DNA of 25,318 bases from JACTMI01 sp964618415. GTDB lineage: Bacteria; Acidobacteriota; Thermoanaerobaculia; Multivoradales; JAGPDF01. Location: NCBI GenBank assembly GCA_964618415.1, contig CAZUAT010000051.1, positions 1 through 25,318 on the forward strand, written 5' to 3'. Made by a program: the position numbers and the translations under genes. The number at the start of each line of letters is the position of its first letter. Position 1 is the stretch's first letter. This document shows positions 12,401-17,600 of this stretch, piece after piece. The notes beneath the pieces are model-generated. The model did not search any database. It was given only the letters and a program-made list of their open reading frames with translations, and was not told where the DNA came from.

Positions 12401-14600
12401 GCGTGCCCGCGGCGGCGACAGTGTCGGGTCCAATGGTGCCGGCGGTGGCGGGCGCGTCGCGCTGCTTGCGGCGATGATCGACGCGGCGTTCGCCGACCAA
12501 GTCGATGCCTCCGGGGGACTGCGTCCGGCGAGCCCGGCGCGGAGCGGCTCGGCCGGAACGCAGTTCATGCGCCGGGACGGCGAGCTCTGGGGCACGCTCG
12601 TGATCGATGCCGAGGGCCGCACCTCCGGGCCCTCGACTAGTTTGCTCGGCGTTGGCCGCGGCTATGTGTCGGACACCGGCCCGGACTGGATCGAAAACGA
12701 GGACGCTGCGAACCCGTACACGCTCGCAGGCGCGACGCTCCGGCTCGAAGAGGACGCGGAGCGCAACTGGCCGATCCTCGGCAACGCACACCTCGGCACC
12801 CAACTCGATCTCGACGTCACAGCGGCACCGCTCGACGCGGTTGCCGGCGACTTGTACCGGGGCATCTGGACCCTTGACCGAGTCGTGGTCCGCGGCCTCG
12901 CCGAGGTCTGGTCGGTCGACTGGATCGAAAGCCTCGAGCTGATCGAGGTAGAACCCGGCTCGTCCTTCTACAACGGCAACGAGCGCGGGCCGACGCTCGA
13001 CCCGACGAAGATCCATCTCGGAAACGGCTACCTCGGCCTCGAAATCGAGGGTGAGCCCGGCGCCGTGCTCGGCTCCGATGGACTCGGGCACGTCGAGATC
13101 CTGAACACACGGACAGCGGCCACAATGTCGCTGTCAACGGATGAGGACGGATCGTTCGCGGGCTCGGTCGACGCGCAGGTCGGCGACGTCCTGGAACTGC
13201 GCGCCTGGGACCAGGGCTCCCCATACTCACTGCCGAGCCCGTGGCTCGAACTGCCACCGATCGTCGGCCCGATCGCCGCGCCAGTGACACTCCATCTGGA
13301 GGATGGCCCAATCTCTCGCTCGGTACACTCACTCGCAGCGACAGGGAATCTGCTTGCACTCGTCACGACTCGTTGGAACTGCAGCGAGGACGATTCCTGC
13401 GAGAGCGACGTCACGCTCCTGCTGGTCGATTTGTCTGCAGGGGAGGATCCGGTCGTTGTCAGCGAAACAGTACTGCTCGCGGACGATCAGCTTTGGTACA
13501 GCGCGGCACTTGCCCTGTCCACGACGCGAGCAGCCGTCGGAGCAGATGGATGGCTCTATCTCGTTGACATCACGGACCCTGCGCTACCCATCCACGACCC
13601 GGCCACTAACGTGCTCGACCTGGGCACAGCACGTTGGATCGACATCACGGGAGATCGGGTGCTGGTCGTGACTCAGCACGGCGACGCGGCTGCCTCCTAC
13701 ACCGTCGTCGACACGGGATCCTTCGAACAGCCAGAGATGGAACTGACGCTCGACCTAGCGGCCATGGAGATCGCTGGCGTCGCGGAGAATCTGGGCCTCA
13801 CATGGATCGGAGGAACTACTGACACGCCGCTCCAGGCTCACGTGCTGTTCTATGACCTGGCCGATCCGGTCGAGCCCGTTCTCCTGGCCTCGCGCACATG
13901 GCCTCGCTGGGCCGGGCCGAGTGGTTGGGTCGATGCGGTAGTGCCGATCCTTGTGCAGGACAACGCCGTGCTCGCCGATTGGCGGATCCAGACATCGGAG
14001 AGCCGATGGGTCGAGACCGCGACCTGGCACACCGACGATTTCATGTTCGAGTCCGGACACGATGACGACGAGTGCTCGTCGGGGGATTGGACCTGCTGGA
14101 CGGTCCCACCCATCGAGGTCGGCGCGCGGATCACAGGTGCGCCGGAGAACTCGGAAGGCGAGAGGCTCGGGTTCTACACCTTCGACACGTCGCTGGCCGA
14201 GCACGGGCTGACGCACGACCGGACGCTGGTGCCGCCAGGGGTTGATCAGGCTCGGGCGCTCGCGGTCGCCAACGGCTACCTCTGGGTTGCTGAGCAGGAT
14301 CGCATCGTCGGCTATCCGAGTTCGCTGCTGCATCCGTGGCTCGACGAGGAGCGCGTGACGTTCACGCGAACGGCGACAGGTGTTCGGGCAGTTGGATCGG
14401 CCGGCGCGGCGGAACTGCCGGCGGGGGCGACGGTGTCGGCGGCGCTCGCGATTGAGGGCGACCAGGCGTCGGCGACCGTCGCGACCGATGGATCGTTCGA
14501 TGTCGAACTGTCCGGTGTGGAAGTCGGGACGCCGCTGCGGCTCTACCTCGTCACCGACGGCGGAGCGAGTGGCAACCGGGTGCGGAGGCGGGCGCCGTGA
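474..14600 (+). CDS. Giant secreted multidomain repeat protein (4,708 aa)
   Basis: The reading frame is uninterrupted and G/C-ending throughout. Residues 1-38 form a Sec signal peptide: arginines, a long Ala/Leu core, and likely cleavage after AVA-38. The order after that is: N-terminal region of unknown fold (39-390); CARDB/DUF11-like beta domain (about 391-488); helical island (520-655); beta-rich stretch with a DSDGDG calcium-type loop at 761-766; 13 carboxypeptidase-regulatory-like repeats (900-2059); two Big_5/SbsA-like domains (2060-2274); two Ig-like domains plus a glycine-rich module (2275-2862); Calx-beta (2863-2975); jelly-roll (2976-3143); four Calx-beta (3144-3589); second Ig/glycine-rich block (3590-4172); Big_6-like Ig; beta-propeller (about 4275-4623); final Big_6-like Ig. 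No catalytic domain was recognised. No LPXTG, PEP-CTERM or other sorting tail is visible, and the end reads NRVRRRAP. A structural or adhesive surface role, likely calcium-stabilised, is inferred. Confidence 0.9.
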   Translation: MESASRMGREGAGARRGPLALAAALALAALAGAAPAVADLGSATLAIAGAHLTVSPESQTVPFRTATIVETHLAGYDAGAGTLPPGVRVVGELVGPSLPTPLRLETLPGEPFRIPRLTLEGEHRLENIRLVDGEQLLAFAYPRTAALMVTQVLITRVSSRPLTLDEIRAHGIVVDDRSMRAYTFNFGFGVEGDVRDYSVDVLYFYEREVGHMAVPLNSGGSSRVRPPGLAPFRLHLAPPEEGPEPRCPDPMGCMEEALPPIPGVIFFPTDLALLNQFFSVMLMTTNGAPEGDPLVLRDLSARIRLPGGLRTASTEPPTVLGSPVPIRVPGPDGELGTADDLTFLVGQASGQAEFLVEGLKEGTHVVEMDIEGVIDGMPGGVRHLEGKARGAVVVRDPTLGIHVSHPDVVRADEEYDLLLTVSNTGLVPANLVKVSFPIAGLSGCEIVGERTRTIATLLAGESEVLQFRVRPLLTGRVVAAYVRASSQVSPSFELRMGIGDTGIPLSPTSIILPRESELLPPLVRRHALGLVGLGYSLATSPPALLEGRPRTTLGQVDRRVYQFAQAGRYLSLGETEFDGIAALAAEWQGARDGEWEWDLLRRTTQRGAQLGDAFGQVFATEAAAGTAEAMLERWAEVTYDLGAMSAILAEGASSWLTVESRTSGKRLRGSGIDADRLRDLPWGDLYALESGELAVIARTEEEGYRAEVRRREPGSVDLSLVVPRLDGGRDLVRFPAFALTVAGRAVAEFTADGTLLELRIDSDGDGVFESTASGTTSAVAPRPFEPVAAVQNLVADKTGHVVDVLFSREIELPGPTFPEASRFEIDGNLSNGGRPVEFGASLDPDEHAWLDGTRIIRVAFRNALSPYRAHWLTVRDIVSAQGELAVDQELEVQTGAGMPGTTVDGRVIGSDGEPVPFAEVLLAEIDLDTTGLGDTPCIRHVTGGVTADAQGRFTFDYVRQTECGGIFELRGTDPTSGQRGKATGRVRFIGQTVHLDIVLLGRGMVHGQVLDAQGVGVAGAQVLGISPLFQDGGLAYSDESGHYELRDLPVGPIQLSASDGEGGFVAATVEIAGAGAVVERDLVLTRLPDAETGEVRGRVFDANGTEPVFDAWVALYVSGQFVTFQRSGPDGAFDFGTAPAGPAEIEAFEGSTGRSGARVFFTLEPDRINVVDIQLLDERGTLEGHVRRREGASFVPVAGAVVYVSGQPFHTVTDTSGHYLLEGVFAGNTSVVAVDLERQQETQAAVALIGDDFHVVRDLLFEGASTGAVAGEVIGGDGLPLPGALVHLVYPGSNDWNREAVTDGLGRFYFADTPGGTHEVHAIRGELGAKAYATIDFPGHSPFVTLRLRVGIVRGQTLAEQESGDPVGIRSLVRYRTTIVDRGLVVIDDALHELETDADGRFELPPTIAGPYSIEVFNSFYGHRRIADEIVEHGEVDDHDILFRLAGVIEGTVLDHDGVTPVDGAQVRLFHPLLGQYEMSTDATGEFRFEGVAPDPYCCRIEVQVDDGLYYRAARVGAQITRHGQSVTVEVVLPVQGRVSGRVEQAGGAPVAGAVVTLAGDRYPHQRMQAQTDANGEFSFGNVLQGEIAVGAMDGLGLGGRTATSIDSEGQERHVLVRLEPSGEIEGVVLSPVDGSVVPFAQVQLRRGGALFDAATADDAGQFLFVALPLGTYTAGAFDNASGRAGSSAPTVLDESGERVFAEIVLEARGAVAGELMEPDGTGVGAATVELRSQGLSKRHLFVTTEGDGSFEFVGIPAGDFRLDAREPLGYRRASGEGEIVEEGETVVVDLVLEALVGLIGDVLEPVADSPELYANPVSVEVRQGFRLVGGSTENPYAIDGLIAGQNFWVRASENGGPHRSEVAGRATASDTPQRADLRIWPIGDVRVEVRDMNGVPVPGTELDLRSQSPYNGTGPLPSRRWATAGPDGASTFLDVGVGPVSVFVRDPITQLRGLATGTVVDDGALVSMTATLEPTARLIGRVLRSDGVTPAAGCTARVQIAARTFYVAADELGQFDLPALPLGSYALLLDDAATPGELHLAGALTVPDSTIDLGDLVLDDRDPSVALFLPADGSTAVATDTAVVVQFSEPVDPATAGPSKVVLKPVGGGATAVTRVWSADARTVTLTPVAPLASFRTYAIWVGAGVRDAAGRTMQDPAQAMFTTVDAVAPTPISTLPGAGALDVPVDVQLRVGWSEPLDPDSIFGSAVQLDDLDDGVGVSTTVTLTSQGYELRVTVVGVLTPDHRHRLTVQGVRDLAGNTLITPFVLVFETEDVTPPELGAIAPPAGTTVTAGDLVFASATVQDNQAMGSVRFTLLGDSAVDAIPTAEGIYEAQLVVPPVAEGGDHPLQVEATDAAGNVTVEAVMLHVEPLLDPDAPSVDFRCPSGDTRLAPDTTLQLAVDAADDQGLLKVEFFVGSDPVPVVTLDAPPFVYLLTVPATAVEGDTIEVRAVATDYGLKATQDSIRVDIVEGQVVLGSRTLLATDTTFENQSVVVVGPAVLTIDGPHTLRDLIVLDGARVAHRAASTTADYRLELELGRDLHVACGGAVDVTGLGYLGGARTGGRARGYGNSTAEGANYRTAASHGGRGGLYDGSSRIYGSVVNPETPGGGAGGNGSVAGSAGGGVVRIAAAGRMAIDGAVRADGGANLAPGAAGGSVHLQASAIDGSGSVEADGGPGGGGGRVALVADTLDEGLVARSQAAGGRRTGSGIGAQHQGTAGTVFVRRSDELHGTLILDNDGLASAHWTELPAVGTGLVDAATAVTVTDSDARFRHDLRGIEVGFDGSTADSWPVAAHEHLGSTLTLDVDGHPHPAVVGSSYEGIQRFDRIVVRGAARGFVGDRIETNEPAEVEAGSQWLPGYRPPRLSIEAADVMEPEAGATWLRIRLALDRPASEPVLIGLEPVDLSAVHGLDYELETPSLSIPEGSATVWADVRILSDTETEGEERFQISIASAVGADVDAGQALVRLFDPSTTCVGPNLVLNASNELAPVAGALPGWTTETGSAWVRGSEATAADGSYYFFAGSQQAPVAIAQDVDLNPFAPWIDSGTAEFDFEGSVRSRNVTPYDRAELQLEFLDGAGEPIGAVVSGGILASPLEWRRLGRRLAAPPGTRAARIRLRAIWTFGSQNDGWFDAIALRPIAVPTVTAAPVVIAEGTGGTTATELALVLHCPAAAPHEVSFATADGTATAGLDFLVASGTASLDGATPAAAIPLQIVADLVDELDEQFAVGLASSTAAVVTPLAPITILDDDQATLSVDDLEVVEGTGAPTVTAVRLWTPVPADRPIQVRASTAVGTAGSGDYTSFNAIFTLEPGTTELMLPLSITGDAVDELDETFRVRLQSPVVATITDSEATVTIHDDDDNGFRVNDVGGNEGTTTGGTLTFTVRLATTPVAPATIEFATVDGSAVAGVDYEAAAGKLEDAVGQLTRTVVVNLLPDGDPEPDETFVLLLSNPQGALIDDAEGIGTIRNDDATISIADALRVEGNSGTTSMTFSVSVSPPASQPITVQWATAELDPPAPDSATAGLDFVVASGTLSFTTNSTSRTLTVPIVGDTADEPTERFRVLLSNAAGGTIVDGEAIGSIRDDERPTVTAVEPEAGSTVPGNQAFAVRVTAEDAAGLDRARLSFQGTLVGFDEEPPFEWEVTAPDVTVVTNGNLSALVYDLEGNSRSQDWTIQITPWDPTPPEVAVACPSPGAVALAGRSVRVVGAASDAHGIARVELILDGETEPIAMDTSEPYEFDLPIAVGLPVGSSVGFRLVAVDGQGNWAEAARALTVIEGTVIDTDTTIGIGDLTLDGLPVVVAGASLSFEGPHALASLTVLDGGRVVHPPTDATTERSLELDLAGDLYVACTGMLDATGRGYLGAAIGGNGWTYPNTPTGAGTTRGGSHAGIGGQSSWTGVYGNLFDPATPGGGGGSSTTAPGAGGGGVIRLFAVGQMLIDGAASADGASGAAGGGGGGSVLLSAASISGAGSARARGGDSVGSNGAGGGGRVALLAAMIDAAFADQVDASGGLRPASPARSGSAGTQFMRRDGELWGTLVIDAEGRTSGPSTSLLGVGRGYVSDTGPDWIENEDAANPYTLAGATLRLEEDAERNWPILGNAHLGTQLDLDVTAAPLDAVAGDLYRGIWTLDRVVVRGLAEVWSVDWIESLELIEVEPGSSFYNGNERGPTLDPTKIHLGNGYLGLEIEGEPGAVLGSDGLGHVEILNTRTAATMSLSTDEDGSFAGSVDAQVGDVLELRAWDQGSPYSLPSPWLELPPIVGPIAAPVTLHLEDGPISRSVHSLAATGNLLALVTTRWNCSEDDSCESDVTLLLVDLSAGEDPVVVSETVLLADDQLWYSAALALSTTRAAVGADGWLYLVDITDPALPIHDPATNVLDLGTARWIDITGDRVLVVTQHGDAAASYTVVDTGSFEQPEMELTLDLAAMEIAGVAENLGLTWIGGTTDTPLQAHVLFYDLADPVEPVLLASRTWPRWAGPSGWVDAVVPILVQDNAVLADWRIQTSESRWVETATWHTDDFMFESGHDDDECSSGDWTCWTVPPIEVGARITGAPENSEGERLGFYTFDTSLAEHGLTHDRTLVPPGVDQARALAVANGYLWVAEQDRIVGYPSSLLHPWLDEERVTFTRTATGVRAVGSAGAAELPAGATVSAALAIEGDQASATVATDGSFDVELSGVEVGTPLRLYLVTDGGASGNRVRRRAP
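3171..6650 (+). repeat. Array of 13 carboxypeptidase-regulatory-like (TTR-fold) repeats
   Basis: Residues 900-2059 of the first giant protein hold 13 divergent units of about 80-100 residues. Each opens with a motif like GxVxGxVxDxxGxPVxGAxV and continues with a T/S-D-x-x-G-x-F/Y-x-F/L block about 25-35 residues later. Approximate unit starts are 902, 1004, 1093, 1180, 1267, 1352, 1447, 1538, 1623, 1710, 1798, 1884 and 1978. This is the pattern of the CarboxypepD_reg/CNA-B-like family, small beta-sandwiches that form rigid stalks. The units are well diverged, so the array is old. Units 6, 11 and 12 are the most degenerate. Confidence 0.85.
7296..9059 (+). repeat. Ig-Ig-glycine-rich block, copy 1
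   Basis: Residues 2275-2862 comprise two Ig-like domains, then a module with a beta-strand-rich lead (GPHTLRDLIVLDGARV), a glycine-rich centre (PGGGAGGNG; AGGGVVRIAA; GPGGGGGRVAL) and a closing segment (TAGTVFVRR; GTLILDNDG; DRIVVRGAARG). The regular short strands separated by glycines suggest a beta-helix or stacked-sheet fold, which is inference. A second copy with the same order lies at 11241-12989. Confidence 0.8.
9060..9398 (+). repeat. Calx-beta-like domain
   Basis: Residues 2863-2975 carry the Calx-beta signature: an opening with EAG, a central GLDYEL stretch, then IPEGSATVWADVRILSDTE and EGEERFQISI. In this family, acidic residues at the domain edges bind calcium. The domain is separated from four further copies by the jelly-roll segment. 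Confidence 0.7.
9399..9902 (+). other. Jelly-roll, carbohydrate-binding-like domain in the first giant protein
   Basis: Residues 2976-3143 contain NLVLNASNEL, a GW pair, a DGSYYFFAG segment, AQDVDL, AELQLEFLDG, LEWRRLG, and a closing NDGWFDAIALR. Together these give the outline of galactose-binding-like jelly-roll domains that often bind sugars. The assignment is by pattern only. No ligand can be named. Confidence 0.5.
9903..11240 (+). repeat. Four tandem Calx-beta domains
   Basis: Residues 3144-3589 hold four units of about 110 residues. Each has an EG start (IAEGTGG, VVEGTGA, GGNEGTT, RVEGNSG), a central G-x-D-Y/F strand, a D-E-x-x-E-x-F motif (DELDEQF, DELDETF, EPDETF, EPTERF) and an acidic end (ILDDD, IHDDDD, IRNDD, IRDDE). 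These are hallmarks of Calx-beta modules. The acidic ends suggest calcium between neighbouring domains. Confidence 0.88.
11241..12989 (+). repeat. Ig-Ig-glycine-rich block, copy 2
   Basis: Residues 3590-4172 repeat the order seen at 7296-9059. Matching landmarks are ACPSPG versus RCPSGD, GPHALASLTVLDGGRV versus GPHTLRDLIVLDGARV, DLYVACTG versus DLHVACGG, PATPGGGGG versus PETPGGGAG, SAGTQFMRRDGELWGTL versus TAGTVFVRRSDELHGTL, and LDRVVVRG versus FDRIVVRG. Similarity is clear in protein but well diverged in DNA, so the duplication is not recent. Confidence 0.85.
13284..14340 (+). other. Beta-propeller segment (LVIVD-like) of the first giant protein
   Basis: Residues about 4271-4623 contain repeated blade-like strands ending in V-D-x-x-x-P patterns: LLLVDLSAGEDPV, LYLVDITDPALP, YTVVDTGSFEQP and VLFYDLADPVEPVLL, then FYTFDTSL and a last YLWVAEQDRIVGYP strand. 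Probably six or seven blades. Four cysteines (NCSEDDSC and ECSSGDWTC) may form disulfides. Codon choice here is less G/C-ending than in the rest of the gene. Confidence 0.7.
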
Positions 14601-14666
14601 GCGGGCCGTGCGGCGAAGTGGCGTCGCCGGAGATGGCGGAGATGCAGTCCATGCGGGCAGAGCGGT

Positions 14667-14674
14667 GGGAGGGG
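14667..14674 (+). promoter_or_regulatory. Ribosome binding site that decides the start of the second giant gene
   Basis: GGGAGGGG lies six bases before GTG 14681, an ideal spacing. Translation from 14681 puts a normal positively charged n-region directly before the hydrophobic core. The upstream in-frame GTG at 14597 overlaps the previous stop but would add 28 hydrophilic residues in front of the signal peptide. Confidence 0.7.
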
Positions 14675-14680
14675 TCGGCA

Positions 14681-17600
14681 GTGACGCGATTGGAACGGAT
14701 CTGGAGCGGCGCGCGGCGGGGGGTGCTGGCCGCACTCGCACTCATGGCGGCGACGGTCGCGCCCGCCGCAGGGCAGGTCGCCTACAGCGACAGCTTCGAC
14801 AGCTGCGGCGGCGATCCGCCGGGCTGGTTCGACAGCGCACCCGGCAACCCGGTCCAGGAAGCGCCGGGGCAGTTCAAAGTCTGGCCCGACCCGCGTTCCA
14901 GCCAGAACCGGGCGTTCGGCAAGCAGGGCGCGTCGAACTCCTACACGCACTACCGCAACGCGACCTTCTCGTCGAGCAGCGCGTTCGAGTGGACGGGTCG
15001 CGTCTACCGCGAGCGCACGGCCTCGCTGGTCGGCATGATGTTCTTCTCTACGGCGCCATCGCCGGTCGCCTACTTTCAGCTCGGCCAGGTGGCGTCCAAC
15101 GGCACCGTCAAGCTGACCTCGGTCAACCGCGGAGCGCTCACGGGGGACGTCGAGACCGGCGTCGTGCTGACGCCCGAGAAGTGGTTTCGCTTCGCCATCG
15201 CCGCGGCGCCGACCGCGTCGGGAGTGCGCATCACCGCAAGCGTCTGGGAGGACGGGCAGCCGCAGCCAGCCAACTGGCAGCTCGACGCCACTGCGCCCGG
15301 TCATCCAGAAGGCTGGCTTGGCCTCTGGGCGAGCGGCAACGGGCGCAAGCTGTGGGACGACTTCGAGGCCGTCGGCGGCGGCGGCAGCGGGGAGCCACTG
15401 GCGCTCGAGTTCCGGGAGAGTGGCCTGCCGCTCGAGGACGGGGCGCTTTTCGCTCGCGCCGTCACGCCGGTGATCTCAACGAGCGGCGGGACCGAGCCGA
15501 TCGATGTCGTCGCCACCCTCGATGGCGCCCCGTTCGTCTCTGGTACTGCGGTCGACACCGACGGCGACCACACGCTCGTCGCTGAGGCGAGCGATGCGGC
15601 GGGCGGCAGCGCGACGGCGTCCGTTCAGTTCACGATCGACCGCACCGGGCCGGTGTTCCTCTCCATTCTGCCTCCGGACGGGACCGTGCTCGCGGAGCCC
15701 TCCGTCACGCTCTCCGGTGAAGTGCCGGGCGCTGCGACAGTGACGGTCGACGGAGCTCCGGCAGCGCTTTCGGGCGGTTTGTTCACCGCTGGCCCGTTTG
15801 CGCTCGCGGAGGGCGAGCGCAACTTCCTGCTCGTCGCCACGGACGCGGCGGGCAACTCGACCGAACGGCTCCACGGCCTCGTGCGTGACTCGATGCCGCC
15901 GCAGCTTGCCGTTCAGGCGCCGACCCCCGGCGCTATCGTCAGTGCGACGCCGATCGCGGTTTCCGGCACCGCCGTCGATCCGCGCCTCGCCACCGTCACG
16001 GTCAATGGCCAGACGGCGTCGGTGGGCGGGGCGGTCTGGGTCCTGTCGGCACTGGATCTGGACCCTGGCCCCAACGCCATCGTCGTGCGCGCGGTCGACA
16101 CCGTCGGCAACGCCGCCGAGGTCGCCCTCACAGTCACGCTCGACGCCGAGCCGCCGGTCGTGCAGATCCTCGAGAGCGGCCTCCCGTTGGTCGACGAGAG
16201 CCTGTTCGACCGGCCGGTCACGCCGATCATCGTCGTCGAGGACGCCACGGCGGTATCGGTCGAGGCGACACTCGACGGCACGCCGTTCAGTTCGGGCACG
16301 ACGATCATGGCCGAGGGCGAGCACCTGCTCGCGGTGCTTGCCACCGACGCGGGGGGATCCACCACCGCGGTCTCCGTACGGTTTCGCGTAGACACCACGC
16401 CGCCAGCGTTCGCGAGCACCTCGCCGGAGCAGGGCGCTCTGGTCGCGACCGAAGAGCTCACGATCACCGGTGTCGTGAACGGCGCCGTGGCCGTCACCGT
16501 CGATGGCGTCCCCGCCAACCTTTCGGGAGACGCCTTCACCGCCGGGCCGTTCGCCCTCGTCGACGGCCCGCGGACCTTCCAGTTGGCGGCCGTCGACGAC
16601 GCCGGCAACAGCTCGACGCTCGCACTCGCCATCGAGCGCGACGGCACGGCGCCAACTCTGGCGGTAACGGAACCCGGCCCGGGCACGGCGGTTTCGGCGG
16701 CGACGATCGAGGTCAGCGGCACAGTCGCCGATCCGCACCTCGACGAGGTGCGCGTCGCCGGCATTCCGGCAGTCGTCGCCAGCGGCCAGTTCACTGCCGC
16801 CGACGTCCCGCTGGCCGAGGGCGGCAACGATCTGGTGGTGGTGGCGCGGGACACGGTCGGCAACTCGGTGGAGGTCACCGTCTCGGTAGTCCGCGACAGC
16901 GAGCCGCCGGTCGTCGTCCTCACCGAGGCCGGTGTCCCCCTGGTCGACGGTGCCCTGTTTGCCCGCGCCGTCGTGCCGGCGGTCGAGGTGACCGATGCCA
17001 CCGAGGTCACCCTGGTCGTCCAGCTGGACGGCCAGCCGTTCGTGCCGGGAACGAGCGTGACCGCCGAGGGGGAGCGACGCCTCGACGTCGAGGCGACCGA
17101 CGCGGCGGGCAACCAGACTGCGCGCACTGTCCGCTTCTCGATCGATACGACACCGCCGGTCCTCGTGGACCTGGCGCCGCCGTCGGGCACGATCACGAGC
17201 GAGGCGACCGTCGTCGTTGCCGGGCGGGCGATCGGTGCCGTGACCGTGCGCGTCGACGGCGTCGAAGTCGCACTCGCCGGCGAGAGCTTCTCGAGTTCGC
17301 CGATCGCGCTGGCCGAGGGCGAGCGCACCCTCTCGATTGTCGCCACCGACTCCGCCGGCAACCAGGCGACTCAGGCGCTCGTCGTCGTGCGAGACACTAC
17401 TGCGCCGACGCTCACCATTTCGCAGCCGGCCGCCGGCGCGGTCACCGGCACGCCGTCGATCGAAGTCGTCGGCACCGTGGCGGATCCGAACCTCGAGGCG
17501 GTCACCGTCAACGGCATCGCAGCGGCCGTCACCGGCGGCAGCTTCGTCGCCTCTGGCGTGCCGCTGGCTGAAGGACTCAACACGCTCACTGCGCGCGCTG

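Noticed and set aside
14597..14600. Idea that the two giant genes are one gene split by a frameshift
   Set aside because: The second frame has its own ribosome site and Sec signal peptide, and the first ends after a complete Ig-like domain.
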